Positions 1 to 12,949 are shown, counted from the first letter of the stretch. The stretch is 64,000 nucleotides of DNA from Siphonodentalium dalli (GCA_032622095.1 CP136068.1:150173365-150237364); one strand, 5' to 3'. Numbers and translations are program-made. The notes: generated from the letters alone by a model not told the origin.

Positions 1-355
1 GACACCCTGACCCGGGGCTCTCAGTGGTATTTCCGCTTAAATTAGACAGTGTCTAGTAGCATGGTGTTGATTATGTTCAAATTGCGACACCGGTCTGAAA
101 CTTTACAGGTTTTTCCCCCATAGATCAGCGATCATTATAAGATCGCGAGACTTTGCCTCGCGGAAACTCCTTGGTAACGGTTGCTAGGCAACTACCTGGA
201 ATTGACTGGAAAATGTAAATATAGCTTATAGCGTCGTAATTCAACCCCAGTGATTGCGGTTTTTGATGCAGCTAATACCCTAACGTGAAATTTGAGATAT
301 ACCCGACCAGAATAGTGAACCAAATATTCCATTTAAGGGTAGCAACGGTTGCTAA

Positions 356-2361
356 GGCCTAAAAAAAAATACATTTGTTTCCCCTAACGGAGCTGAAAAA
401 TATAGGTGCGGGCGGGCGGGATTATTATTTTTTTTATTTTTTTTATTTTTTTTAAATCTCCCAAAAGTTCTCACTTTCCCATGACGTATATATACATGTC
501 AGGTGTGATTTGAATGCTGGGAGCATCATATTATGATATTGGAAGGAGATCAACAAGACACAACTTCACAAGGCATAAAATAGAATAGCATAGTATTAAT
601 TTATTTGTATTTAAAATCACAAAGTACAATAAAAAAGTAAATATTCAATACCAATTCAATCAAAAATATCCTATACCAACATATGCTACCATTTTCACTT
701 TAAAAGTGTTTAAAATATTATTTGAGATCACAATCGGCCGATTCAGGTGCCGATTCCGATTATTGTAATAATTATATAGAATATTTATATGTGTTATATA
801 ATACTTAGAATTAGAAGCAAGCAACAACCGTAGTAATATGCCAGTACACAGTATACATAAGTATACGTTTGGGTAAGTATATAGGTAGGTATGGGCGGAC
901 TTGTGATCGAATACAGGCACATGTCCTGCAGAGGGTGTGGTACGGGGCCTCGGTGTATTTATTGTAATGTATTGTATTGTATCGACGAATCGACGACGCA
1001 ATGCATTACCCATGTATTCTAAGCTATTCCACAACAAATAGTTTGAAAGTTTTATGTAGCCACGTGCATGACGACATATCCACGGCCAGTTTTTGATAAC
1101 AATTCATCAAACGGCATTTTACTTTGATCCCAATTCAAAGACATCACATCAAAGGAAATGACCCGACTGAACTAGTTGCAAGTTACAACATGTTCATGTC
1201 AATTTCGCAGACACAATTTGATTGTCGATTTCGGCATGGTCATCAAAATAATCATTGGTGGTGACCTATACGTGACGTCACACGAGGCTGACTGGATGGA
1301 ATGACATTGTCTTCGACTATTTAAAGTTAATCATTAATGGAAAGTTGTGTTGGGTGAAAGACTTAAAATATTAATTAGATAGTAAAATTAATAAATAAAT
1401 TTCGTTAATTCTTTTTAATATCTGACTATTATTGCTTTTACAGTTTTTATTCCTGCGTCCTGACAACTGATATATACACATGTTATAATATGCTCAATTT
1501 AATTGAACAAACGATGAAGTCAGCTGCGCAATTAAATGTCACGTGACATGCACTTTCGGTTTCTACAGTTTATACCTGTTTTACGCTGTGTGTACTATAT
1601 AGATAGATTTGTTGTGCTGCGTATGCATACATTTTGATTTTTTATAGTCTGACACACATAAATCAAAATGTCTACACGTTGACGAACAATAAAGTTACGT
1701 ATCGGCGTACATGAGTCCCATGATATGTAATGTGTGAACATCATCATATAATTTATGACTACGCGCTATCACGGCGTCATCATCGCAGCCTGGCTCTAAC
1801 CCAAAGTGTCGCGTTCTTCCCGGCGATCCCCACTGTAATATATTGTTCAAACATCGACTCAGGTACGGCCGGTGTATTGAAGAGGAGATGGCTGTATATC
1901 AAGTTTGTGTTTGGTAAATCACTTTCCCCATGTTTAATGGTCATTTATTCAACAAAACATTGTCATATTTAAAACAGTTTATTGAAGAAAAACAAGCACC
2001 TGATTTCTATTTAGACAATCGGAAATGCCGATGTTGAAACTAGAGTACCGATTGTCATCCGATGGGCCACAATAGGCCGATTCCGATTGTCGTTCCCGAT
2101 TATCGGCTCATCACTAGAAAGATTTAAACGAAAACGATGTATTTTTTTATTTTCCGTGGGCGCCACCATTTTACGAAATGCGTCCGGACGTCGATTCATT
2201 AGAAACGGGGCCTATTATAAAGCGACGAACTGAGACAAACAGCGTCGGCAGCTATTTTCTTTTATTTTCGAAAAAAAAAAAATTAAAACATAATTTGGGT
2301 GCGGGAGGTTTTAATAGGTGCGGGCGGGTTAGGGGAAACAAAGTTATTTTTTTTTTAGGCC
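356..2361. mobile_element. Harbinger-like element nested in the foldback arm, TSD TAA
   Basis: Both ends read GGCCTAAAA followed by an A run and TTTGTTTCCCCTAAC in inverted orientation. TAA is duplicated at 353-355 and 2,362-2,364. The opposite arm of the host foldback element (about 6,485-6,500) preserves the uninterrupted site with a single TAA, so insertion and duplication can be read directly. A GGCC terminus with a 3-bp TAA/TTA duplication is typical of PIF/Harbinger elements. No transposase or Myb-like ORF is seen, so it is non-autonomous. A second element ending in GGCTCATCACTA lies inside it. Confidence 0.75.
700..2117. mobile_element. hAT-like element remnant inside the Harbinger-like element
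   Basis: The right terminus reads ATCGGCTCATCACTA, the inverse of TAGTGATGAGCCGAT at 47,209. About 730-930 is the inverse of about 48,200-48,370. Repeated ATCGG/CCGAT motifs near both ends match the subterminal repeats of the 47.2 kb copy. The left terminus is missing or degenerate. The same fusion occurs at 31,726-33,133, so the composite has spread or been duplicated as a unit. Coordinates of the left side are approximate. Confidence 0.5.
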
Positions 2362-3524
2362 TAAGCAAATACCACAAATGATCGAATGACATCATTGCAC
2401 TAACCATTCAGTGGTATGTTTTGCCTTAATTTAGACAGTGTCTAGTCGCATGGTGTTGGTTATGTTCAAAGGGGACACCTACCTGAAACTGTGCAGGCAT
2501 GCTATGCATGCATGGACCACTGATCATTGTAAGATCGGGAGTCTTTGCCACCCGATCTCGCCTTAGACACTGTTACTAGGAAACTACCCGAAATTTGCAG
2601 GATAAACAAATTCTAGCTTATAATGTTGTAATTATACATCAGCAAATTGCGTTTCGATGCAACCAATATCCTAATGTGAAATTTAAGATATACCTGACCA
2701 TGCGCGAGTAAGTCAACTTGATATGCGATAGACTTTTTTCTGCATGTGGCATAACAGAGACTGCTATTACAGAGACCAGAAACAACGTAATTTCCCGTAA
2801 CATATCGTGGCCCCATTGTTCAAGTAAGCTGTCTAGATTGTGTCTACTGTACTAACATGTGAAACATGCAACAAAATGTCATATATAGCGCCACATTTCA
2901 CTTAAACGCATTCAAAAAAATTAATTATAGCCTGCGCGCATGCGCATATTTTCCGACCCGTTTCTAGTGGGCAGCCAATCCATATACACACATTTGCCAG
3001 CGCTGACTTCAATACGCCCATTTAAATATATATATTAGTGGGTATGTCGTGTATAAGTACGTTATAAACCATTTATTTGTCATTGCGCTAGTCTGCGCAT
3101 GCGCGAATAAATCAACTTGATATGCGATCGACCCTTCCCCATATGTAGCAGAACACTCTGGAACACTGGTTAATATATGCAAGGGTATTTAAACTGAAAT
3201 TGTGTGTCTAAATTATGTCTGTTCTGTACACACACGAGGAACACAAAATTACATGCCGTAAATATAGAGGCACAGTTCGCTTAAAATATTGTATGTTTTT
3301 GTAGATTATATGCTATGCGCATAAATTTCTACCCGATACTAGCGGTCAACCATTCCATATGCACCATGGGCGCCGCTGACATATGTGGGGGCAATTTAAA
3401 TATAAATCAGTGGGTCTGACGCTCGTTATACTATATATAAATTTGCTACCGAAATATCGGTGTTACGGGATATAGTCACGGTCCGTTTGCACCTAAATAT
3501 CGGTGTTACGGGTTCAAAGGGCTA

Positions 3525-3692
3525 ACCACAGCAGAATTATGGGTAATTTTTCAGGATTTAGTCGGAAATATGGCTTGTTGCCATTCATCGGAAAGCTCTC
3601 GATGAGAGCTTTCCGATTAATGGCAACAAGCCATATTTCCGACTAAATCCTGAAAAATTACCCATAATTCTGCTGTGGTTAAGGAGTTGATT
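3525..3692. repeat. Hairpin element (long palindrome)
   Basis: The arms start at CTAACCACAGCAGAATTATG and return as its inverse ending CTGCTGTGGTTA, with a shorter inner stem around TCTCGATGAGA. The same arms form the palindrome at 4,348-4,530, so this is a small repeat family. No coding capacity. Confidence 0.8.
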
Positions 3693-4347
3693 ATTTACGG
3701 CATTACTGTAGGTCTAATCGGCCAAGTACATCAAAGCAGTAAAGTGTTGTCACTTGATTAAGAAAGTACACCATTCTAGCATTTAACAATCATTGTTTTG
3801 ATAAGTAAGCATGCGTGACTTCAGATAATTATTATTCATGCACAGACGAGGAACTTCTGATTACCTGATAAAGGTTTAAGGGTTTCATGGAGATCTGATG
3901 ATAATTTGAGAGGTGATTGTTGATATAGCCTTGAAACTGTTTGGTTAAAACAGTTGGCTGAGTGAAATTTAGCCATTATCCAAAAGAAATTACATTTGGC
4001 CAATTTGATCACCGACGGTGTGAACCCTGTATTAGGGTAAAAAAAAAATTGGGCCTAGAAATTCTGATTTGCGTGAACAGGAGACGACAAAAAATACACC
4101 CCAAATTTTGTGCCCTGTCACAATCTATGTTCTATCTCTCTAGGTTGCTGAAAAAGATTGGATGATACCGTTGATACGTAGAACTCCATGGTCATCAGAA
4201 GAGAATTATTGTCTGATAAAGTGGGTCTATTGCTCAGGGGGATTACCAAATACAGGTGTGAGTGCTTTCTGGAAAGAGTGCAGTCAGCAAATGGCAAAGT
4301 GCTTTAGTACCATACGCAATGGTAAGACCAGATAAATAAAAATACTA

Positions 4348-4530
4348 CAGTAATGCCCAAAGTAATTGACCACTTAACCACAGCAGAATTATGGGTAATT
4401 TTTCAGGATTTAGTCGGAAATATGGCTTGTTGCCGATGAATGGCAACAAGCCATATTTCCGACTAAATCCTGAAATATTACCCATAATTCTGCTATGGTT
4501 AAGTGGTCAATTACTTTGGGCATTACTGTA
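4348..4530. repeat. Hairpin element, second copy with longer arms
   Basis: A near-perfect palindrome of about 180 bp with arms of about 88 bases, from ACAGTAATGCCCAAAGTAAT to its inverse, around a short GATGAAT loop. The core is shared with 3,525-3,692, but the outer 25 bases pair only here. The other copy has the outer sequence on its right side only. Confidence 0.8.
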
Positions 4531-4573
4531 TAAGCACCTCCCTCAGGCATTAGTTCTATCAGTCTCCAGTATG

Positions 4574-4635
4574 TTAACCCTTCCATGACTGGAGCTTCCT
4601 GAAAATTTGTGAAAACCCATGTGCGAATAGAAAAA
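4574..4635 (+). repeat. Solo half of the TTAA / CCCTTCCATGAC element
   Basis: TTAACCCTTCCATGACTGGA followed by GCTTCCTGAAAATTTGTGAA matches the left end of the full element at 46,405-46,680. The hairpin part is missing, so this is a truncated terminal fragment. Confidence 0.6.
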
Positions 4636-4769
4636 AATCAAACATACACAAGAGGGCGCTGTGTAAACGCTGTATTGTTCATCCAACCATGATGCAATGC
4701 CCTCCTGTGTCTGTTTGATTTTGTCTATTGGTTTGACTGTTTGATTTTCATGTTTGATTCGTATTGTCA

Positions 4770-5919
4770 TATATTCATAGAAATGCTATCAAAATGAAAT
4801 TGATGTATATTAAATTTACAATAGCTGTATTAGACTGTATCATTGCTGTATTAGAATTTATTTTAACTTTTTGGTTGGAATATAAGCACTATTGAATTGA
4901 AATAGAACTTTAATTCTGCATCTTTCAACATTGATTAGAAAACGATATATATTAGAATGAAATTGTCTCATATTGAATATAAGAAAGACTTTTGGTTTGG
5001 AAATGAACACCATTGGAAATAATATATTGATTGAGAAAAGGTTGCTATTAAAATGGAATATGGGTAAATATCTGAAAAGTGTACAATTTGATGTTATAAC
5101 CATTGGTCTTAAAATTACAGAAATTTGTGCAACAGGAGAAAACCAAATAATAATTGTCCATGGTACCATGATAATTTTAGGATGATATTCTGACCAAAAA
5201 AAATAAAATTGCCAACAACACTTTGATTAGCCAGTTCTTGTCAATGAAGATCACCAAAGTCAGCAGTCATCGCTTTTCATCACAAGAAGGAAATTCAATA
5301 TAATCCATTTGGAAAAAAAAGAAGTATGTTTTATATTTGTTGTTTGCTATTTTGCAAGCCCCCCCCCCCCCCCCATTCAGGCCATGGTCAACTTCATTAA
5401 ATTTGCCACATATAACATATCAGAAATTGATAGCACAGTTTTGTTCAAAATAAAGACCATTAATTGAAGTCTGGTGTTATACAGCTTCTAGCTACCGGTA
5501 TGTCTTAATGGAAAAAGTCACATTACATGTGACCTACTAGTATTGAAGAGTCAAATGGATACGAATGATTTGGTATTCCGATTTGATTCAAAATAAGATT
5601 GTATACTATATTTCCAACAAGAGTCACATCAGAGATGCAGAGACTAGTCTTGGTGGCTACAGCAAATCTTTTGATATTTATTCCAAGTTATCCCACCAAC
5701 AAGCAAAACAGTTGCATACTCTCAATATAAATCACAGACAGACCAATTTATACAGGGCGACTTGTGAAAACCCAAACCTATTCTTTATCTGAATCAGCCT
5801 ATGAGTACAATTGTATCCATCTGTTGATGCCCACCAGTCGAGTGCCAGCCAGAGTGTTGACCTTGCCAAACATGGTTTGAGTTTTTGCAGAAGATGCAAA
5901 TATATATATATATATAGAA
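4770..5919. other. Centre of the foldback element, no gene seen
   Basis: This AT-rich stretch contains loosely repeated ATTGAA/ATTAGAATGAAA phrases around 4,770-5,100, a run of 16 C at about 5,359-5,374 and a short TA run near 5,902. The short open frames are low complexity and lie on both strands. Nothing recognisable is encoded. Confidence 0.6.
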
Positions 5920-6873
5920 AATATGCGCATGCGCGCAGGCTATAATTCATTTTAGAAATGCATTTAAGTGAAATGTAGCGCTATATATGACACATGGTTG
6001 CATGTTTCACATGTCAGTAAAGTAGACACAATCTAGACAACTTACTTGAACAATGGGGCCACGATATGTTACGGGAAATTACGTTGTTTCTGGTCTCTGT
6101 AATATAAGTCTCTGTTATGCCACATGCGGCAAAACATCTATCGCATATCAAGTTGACTTACTCACGCATGGTCAGGTATATCTTAAATTTTACATTAGGA
6201 TATTGGTTGCATCGAAACGCAATTCGCTGATGTATAATAACAACGTTATAAGCTAGAATTCGTGTATCGTGCACATTTCAGGTAGTCGCCTAGTAACCAT
6301 TTCTAAGGAGAGATCGGGTAGCAAAGTCTCCCGATATTACAATGATCAGTGGTCCATGCATAGCATAGGTCTCCCATTTGAACATAACCAACACCATGTG
6401 ACTAGACACGTAATGTCTAAATTAAGGCAAACATACCACTGAATGGTTAGTGCAATGATGTCATTCGATCATTTGTGGTATTTGCTTAGCAACCGTTGTA
6501 CCCTTAAATCGGATATTTGGTTCACTATTCAGGTCGGGTATATCTCAAATTTCACGTTAGGGTGTTACCTGTATCAAAAAACGCAATGACTGGCATTGAA
6601 TTATGACGCTATAAGCTATATTTACATTTTCCAGTCAATTCCGGGTAGTTGCCTAGCAACCGTTACCAAGGAGTTGCCGCGAGGCAAAGTCTCGCGATCT
6701 TATAATGATCGATGATCCAAGGGGGACAAACCTGTAAAGTTTCAGACCTGTATCACGATTCGAACATAATCAACACCATGCGACTAGACACTGTCTAATT
6801 TAAGTGGAAATACCACTGGGAGCCCCGGGTCAGGGTGTCGATCACTGTGGGGCGTCAGGGTTCAAAGGGTTAA

Positions 6874-7752
6874 TAACTTTAACAAATATGAACCGATTTC
6901 AATAATGTTTGGTATACATGCTTTTCACAATACCCTCTCTACATGATGCGGCTAGGGATTGGCTCAGACTGTTTTTCTTAATATTACACTTCATTTTTGA
7001 GTTATTTTTACTTAGAAAATTCTTTAACAGATATGAACCAATTTGAATATTTTTTATATACAAGCTTCTTGTGACACCATATCGATATTAGTAGTCCGAA
7101 TTTTTCTTTAAAGTTCAAAATCTATTTGTTGGGTTTACGGATAATGCGGGTTGAATTTGCCACGGTGGGGGTATGCTAGCACGCGAGTGCACACCTCTTG
7201 TTATTATATTGGGATTGGTACAAAGTGTTGATACTTATCATTCTTATGCAAATATGATCAACTTGGAACTCTTGAATTCATGGCCTACAGAGTAATCAGT
7301 TTTTTACCTTTATGCAATAAATGTGTGAGTTCAGTGATCTCAGATCACCCATGCTTATAGAGATTTTAAACATATTCACTATCATGAGCTTATTCAAACT
7401 CAATTATTATCAAGAATTAACAAAAGGTAATAACAATAAATATTTTAGTCGTATGAAATGACTGCAATTGTTGTAAGCTGATTGCTGTTTGTTGGTAACA
7501 GGAGTGACATATTTTACTACTATGCTTGATTAAGTCATGTTGCCATGGCAATAGCAATAAAATTTCAGCGTTCCGAAGCAAACCCTAATTCATGGTAAGT
7601 CATCAGGTTCGACATTGAAATATTTTTTTGTGTTAATTTGAACTTTGAATTTCGCGTAATGCAATCTTCCAAATTGTACAGTTTTCAAATATTCACCCAT
7701 ATACCTGTATTGAATGCTTGGTGCATGTAATTAGTAAACAATTCACTATTAA
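6874..7752. other. Intergenic, no feature seen
   Basis: AT-rich sequence between the foldback element and the first DIRS-like element. No ORF, hairpin or recognisable repeat end was found. Confidence 0.5.
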
Positions 7753-7762
7753 TTTTTCCGCC

Positions 7763-7945
7763 AAGGATAAGCCCTTCAACTGAACTATATGGATTATTAT
7801 CCTCGGCCTTGTGTTATCAGGAGGGTTAAAATTTATTGTCCGTTTATTGCCTACTCAGGTCAATCAGCGATCGGATTAGCCTCAGCATGAATGCGTCCCG
7901 TGCAAATCCCGCGCTCTAACAATTCATCTAGCCAGTTTTATTTCT
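7763..7945 (+). repeat. Left inverted terminal repeat of DIRS-like copy A
   Basis: Pairs with 12,950-13,131 in inverse orientation at high identity. Its outermost bases are repeated, inverted, in the internal complementary region. Confidence 0.8.
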
Positions 7946-9829
7946 CTCCTTGGACCTATCAGACGTGGTTTTAACTAAAGGAAGTATTTCTCTATTGCGA
8001 GTTTATCAACTCAATATTTATTGTTGATAACAAACTTGCAATTTATCCGTTGCTTACCCGGTCGTTTAATATTTTTAAGTACTCTTCGTTTCATAGTATG
8101 CGCAACGCAATTTATAAAAATTCCGTGTTTTTTATCGACACATTTTATCTCGAAAATTTTGGGATTGGAATCGACAAAATCACGTTGAGAACATCGCCAT
8201 TGATGGCCATTTTGACAATGACTACAGACGCACATCGTTTACTTGTAGAAAACCTATATTGCATTATTGTGCAACATATACGGTGGCATGAATCGTCCGA
8301 TTTCGGACTCCACGTGGTACGGTATGCGAAGTCTCCTAATTTCGTGCTAACTCTATTTCATGAAGCCGACTTCTCGCTACGTTCATTTCATGTACACTAC
8401 CTCATCGTATATGCAACAGCTCTGTTAGTGCGCAGAAAATTGGCCAGGACAGAAATGTCTCCTTTGACGATAATTTACATGTATTCATAAACAAGATAGA
8501 ACTTGTAATCCAATGAAATTTCTTTTGCCTCAACTAATTGTAAGTTGAAGTTGAGCGACATTTGGATAATGATTATCACAGAACATCATTGTACATATAC
8601 AACATGTCGTTATAATTAATTGTGCTTACCGATTAATATTTGCAAATCTTAGCTAGCCCGAATGTATTACTATTAACATGAGGGCTCGTATTTGGATACT
8701 TGGAACGTCGCGAACGTTACATCGACTTCAAGATATTTATTTGAAATTTTGACCCTGTTCTTGCGATTCCATTTTCTTTCCATCATTGTATCATCGGAAC
8801 AATCGTTAGCAACAATGAGATTATGTTTGTTATAACATATAGTATTATATGGCCTGTGTTCAAATAATGCTGTCTCTCTTGAATAGTCTCGTTCTTTACA
8901 TGCCTGTCCAGTATTACTGACAGTGTCCGGTTGCTACGAATCGTGCAACTGGTTTGATTGGGGACTAGGATTATCTGACACAAGATTGGGCACCAAGGAT
9001 TTTCATTTCAAGTTCCAGGGCTCAAAATACATTTAATTTTACGAGAATCAAATGCTGAATCATGTTAGTCATAAAGCACTGCAAATTGTAAAGTTTTGTG
9101 AGAATCATTACGGGAAATCAACTCGGTGATTCTCGTTGAATCTTGAAGCCTGAGTTCCCATTGTGGAATGGCGATCTCCATCAATTCATACTAGTACTCT
9201 GTCGCTATTTCGGCAACAATTGTGTCTGTTTCTATGCAATCACTCAATGTATTTTGCTGAATGGGCTTCCCTGTTCCATGACTACACAGATATGCAAGTG
9301 CAGTAGCCTGAACCTTCAGCTATAGTTTGCTTAAATATCCAAGGATACTTCCGTCCGTGGTCAGAACTCTTTGGAGATATTTTGGATGAGAGCCTTTGGC
9401 TGGCCTACTTGTGGCAAGTCACCATACCCGTGTGACCTAGCATGGTCGCAGTGTTGAAATGATTCATTGGCTAGCCAGTGTCTCAATAAATTTTCAGTGA
9501 ATCAATGTTTATACTTTTGATGATTTTGATGTTTCACATTTCCATGTGTTCACTGTAACAAATAGACAACATCTGAACTGTTATCCTCAGACATTAGTGT
9601 TTTCGATACATTCAAATTATGAATTAACATGAAACAAAATTGTGAGCTTAAAAACATGTATGGCGAGCCATAATTGTTCCATACTAGTACAAGGGTGTCA
9701 GTGCCTCAAAGGCTCAATGACATACGAACTGACTATATCAATATGGCGTGCGTCAATTTTCACTGATACCGACATACTTCTGCGCTTTCAATCCGTGAAT
9801 AGTCAAGGTGAACTACTATGCATTTATAT

Positions 9830-10520
9830 TGTCATGTGCCCCGATGCACTGCCAATAGCCTTTCCAACAGAGTCCATCACTTGGCTCTCTACCTTCTATT
9901 TCCACATATAGAAAATATCAAATGTCAAATAGCCTTCACTCACGTATTAAGCACAGTTACAGGCAATGCATTTATATTGCGCAGGGCTGCTGCCACTATA
10001 ATTTCCATCAGAGACCAACACATGGCTCTTTTCCTTCTATTGCCTCATATCCAATTGATTATCGGGCAAATAACAGAAAGGACAGCATTTGTATTGTCAC
10101 ACATATAAAGTGCAGTTACATGAACAGCGTTTATATTTATATTGCGCACGACCACTGCAGGCCTGCGTATTGGAGGCACACGACGGTTCGGTTCACATGA
10201 CAGTTGCGAAATCTAGGTTGCGCCAAGGTTGTGTGAGGTTCTCGCGATACTGATTATAACTGTTTGTGTAACTTATGGGTACCTAAGGACAACCAGACAG
10301 CCGACACATACTAGTATGTTATGGCTTGCGCATATTTTGCATTCCGCAGACCTGCCAGTGCCAATTTCAGAAGAGTCCAAAACATATCTCTTCTCCTTCT
10401 ATTACTAAATATCCATATGATTATCTGGTGAATAGAATACCTAAATGACTAACACAAATGACAGCTTTTGTATCATCACACATATACAGCGCCGTTCCGC
10501 AAGAAGCCTCTATATCGTGT
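9830..10520. repeat. Three diverged internal repeats within DIRS-like copy A
   Basis: A block of about 170-300 bases recurs. It contains a phrase like TTTCCAACAGAGTCCATCAC, then GGCTC and a CCTTCTATT phrase, then a GTATTGTCACACATATA phrase. Copies begin near 9,845, 10,000 and 10,355. The short frames across it are not convincing genes. Confidence 0.5.
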
Positions 10521-10559
10521 ATGACCACTGCCCAGTACCAGTGACTGGCGGGGTGCTAC

Positions 10560-12430
10560 TATCGTTGATTCGGAAAACCAATCTTCATGGGCGCACGCCT
10601 CAGCACCTGAGCCTTAGGGTGGGGAAGACTCGTCATGTGCCGCTGACAGCGCACCAGCCAACCAGCCTTCAGTTCTTCCCAGATGAAAATGCAGCTCAAG
10701 CTCTCATTTTCTCTCACAATCCAGAAGACGGATGTAATTGCATCCGTAATATAATCATTCGTTGTGTTTCTCTCAAATTAAATGTTTTTGTGGGATAGAC
10801 CTCGATACATGCATGTTTCGTTGCACTTTCACATTCCCATACTTTAACTGCGATGGGACCGGTTTTTAAATATACCTCCAATAGTTTAATATTGAATCAA
10901 CGGTTACTGTAACCATGCACATTTTGTCAAGAGGGAGAGGGCAAAGTTTAATGCTCGTGAATTAGAGAATTACAAGTGCATACGGGTGCGAGTACAATTG
11001 CTCCTGTCATCTGGGAAGGACTGAGACTTCTGACTCTTCCCCACGGTCCATGGCCCACTCCATTACGAGAGTGGGTCCTGTCCCCCTGGAATCATTCTCC
11101 CTCGGGATATGTCCAGGCCTGCTCTACCTTCGGAGGACTTTCCGTACGCGTATAAAACATTCTCCTCACCATAAGCAAGGGCACCGCGAAAACTGTTCTT
11201 GCACAGGAGAAATCGGTTCTCATCGTCCTCTTCGCCGAGAAGTGACAGTTTCTTACCTGCAGTTTAATTTCTAGCAGGTAAGACCACGTGGCCACATAAT
11301 GAACGGAATTTACCTTATTAACATTATTTTGCATTAACTAACAAAATGTTTTGTGTATTACGCTTGCTAATAACTAACAGAATGTCTTGTCTTGCTTATA
11401 GTCGACGAGATTCGACTTTGATGGCCGTGCGGGTTGCTCAAGAAATAAACGCGGCAATATGCGGTATTGTCATTGTTGGATGAGGGCCCGTTGGTCCATG
11501 GTTTAACAATTTGAGCAAACGTACCAGTCTTACCTCGGGCAGGACCAGTTCGGCCCCCCCTGGTCCTGCATCAGCAGACTTTGGGTGGGAGCGTGCAGTT
11601 CTCGGAGATTCGGCCAACCAATCCTCCAGAACACCCGCACACTCGCCTTTGGAGGCTGTTCTGGGTGGGGAAGTCTCGATGTCCGGTGCCGCTCAATGCG
11701 CTCCAGCCAAAAGGCCTTCTGACGCTTCCCCACGGCGCTGTGGCCCACCCCATTACGAGGGTCGGTCTTGTCCCCCTGGAAACGTCATCCCACATGTTAC
11801 GTCCTGGCCTGCTCCTCTGCCGTCATGGGATCCTAGTGGTATGTCATCGACGTTTATTCCAGCTTGTCTGGACCACCTGCATTCGGGAGATTCGGTGGGG
11901 GGGTTTTCTCTGGTCAAATGGATCCTTCTAATTTTTTGCTGACCTTCTGGCATTGGGGTGGGCCAAAGCACCTTAACTTCAACTGCGAGAGCATTTATAC
12001 CTCGTTCGAGCCATTCCCCGAGTGGGCTTCCCTATAGTACCTTATCTCAACCTGATGCAGGGTGTTCTGTTGCTGTGGTCGATACTGACATGCTTCCTAT
12101 ACTTCTCATGGCGTCTGATGGCTTTGACGACGATGGGCAAGAATCACGGGATTCTGTCGTTCCTAAGGAACTCGCTTTGCGTATGGAAACAACATGGGTC
12201 GATCTCTTGTACAAAACTTCATCACAGGATATGTGTCAACTGACTTACACAAACTTGCACAACTGTACCAGTCTTTACCTCGGGATGAACCAGTTCGAGC
12301 CTCATGGTCCTGCACCAGCAGTCCGTGGCAGGCGAGGTGCCGTTCTCGGAGATTCGGGCAACCAATCCTCCAGGACAATCGCACCCGAGCCTTTGGAGGC
12401 TGTTCTGTGTGGGGACGACTCGATGTCGCA
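10560..12430 (+). repeat. Internal direct repeats of DIRS-like copy A
   Basis: The block at about 11,521-11,683 (ACCAGTCTTACCTCGGGCAG through CTTTGGAGGCTGTTCTG) recurs at about 12,264-12,427, about 743 bases later. A decayed third copy is at about 10,562-10,675. A second phrase, CTTCCCCACGG to TGTCCCCCTGGAA, occurs at about 11,035-11,095 and 11,727-11,785. The interior has therefore been partly amplified in direct orientation. Confidence 0.65.
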
Positions 12431-12512
12431 TACTGTCAATAGCGCTTTCTATTTTGGAAGATATCTACAGAAATCACTCTCATCACATGAAAACGAGAAG
12501 AAGATGCAGTGA
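11511..12512 (+). pseudogene. Degenerate ORF of DIRS-like copy A, possibly gag-like
   Basis: About 333 codons in one frame are interrupted by a single TGA at 11,940-11,942. The two halves contain a repeated peptide, with AVLGDSANQSSRT in the first and AVLGDSGNQSSRT in the second, reflecting the DNA direct repeats. The composition is rich in Ser, Pro and Gly with no domain I can name. The position inside a DIRS-like element suggests a gag-type remnant, but this is inference only. Other frames over the same DNA are also partly open because of its GC content, so even the frame choice is uncertain. Confidence 0.3.
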
Positions 12513-12781
12513 AGTCAGCAGCAGAAGAAGAAGTCTCTACTTGCTCGGTTTCTAGCTGGCGCGTATGGTGTGGCACTGCCTGGGACGTTTCTTCCTAAAA
12601 CCAGGGGCAGGTACAAGCTTGAGCAATACTGGAATCTGAATTTATGAGCTCTTTCACATAACATATCAAAGCTGATTCATGACTAAATCACATTTACATG
12701 ACATCTGTTTTGGAAGAGTACATTCCCGTCAAACTGGAATATTAAATTTATTGCTCGTTGCCTCCTCCTGGGCTTGCATTC

Positions 12782-12897
12782 TAATTCATATAGTTCAGTT
12801 GAAGGGCTTCTCCTTGGCGTAAAAATATAATTTTTAAAATTAAAATAATTTTTTCCTCAAGGGAAGCCCGAAACTGAACTATCATAGATCCCTCCCA
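12782..12897. repeat. Internal complementary region of DIRS-like copy A
   Basis: The first half (ATATAGTTCAGTTGAAGGGC onward) is the inverse of the left element end at 7,753-7,795. The second half (CCTCAAGGGAAGCCCGAAAC onward) is the inverse of the right end at 13,102-13,166. In DIRS elements this region is thought to template joining of the two ends into a circle. Confidence 0.8.
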
Positions 12898-12949
12898 TGG
12901 CGGTGCCATTCCCAACCCTGCGACTCGCAAATCTTATTATTAAAAGTCA

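Larger units (their letters stand above)
1..6873. mobile_element. Giant foldback DNA element with TTAA border, left end cut by window
   Basis: The first 355 bases are the inverted copy of about 6,485-6,840, and 2,365-3,060 is the inverted copy of about 5,925-6,480. Together these form arms of roughly 1 kb around a 2.9 kb centre. The right end reads into CAGGGTTCAAAGGGTTAA, so the element ends in CCCTTTGAACCCTG next to TTAA, as in piggyBac-type elements. The matching left end lies just outside the window. Each arm is itself built from diverged direct repeats: the block at 1-355 resembles the block from 2,401, and a third decayed copy starts near 3,098. No transposase is visible. The superfamily is inferred only from the end sequence and TTAA. 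The two arms give short mirrored open frames that should not be read as genes. Confidence 0.6.

Noticed and set aside
2613-2816. Frame beginning MGPRYVTGNYVVSGLC, found again at 6,053-6,256 in opposite orientation
   Set aside because: Its recurrence reflects the inverted arms of the foldback element. The peptide has no recognisable domain.
8050-8490. 146-codon + strand frame near the left end of DIRS-like copy A
   Set aside because: No domain, no repeat in copy B, and an overlapping opposite frame of similar quality.
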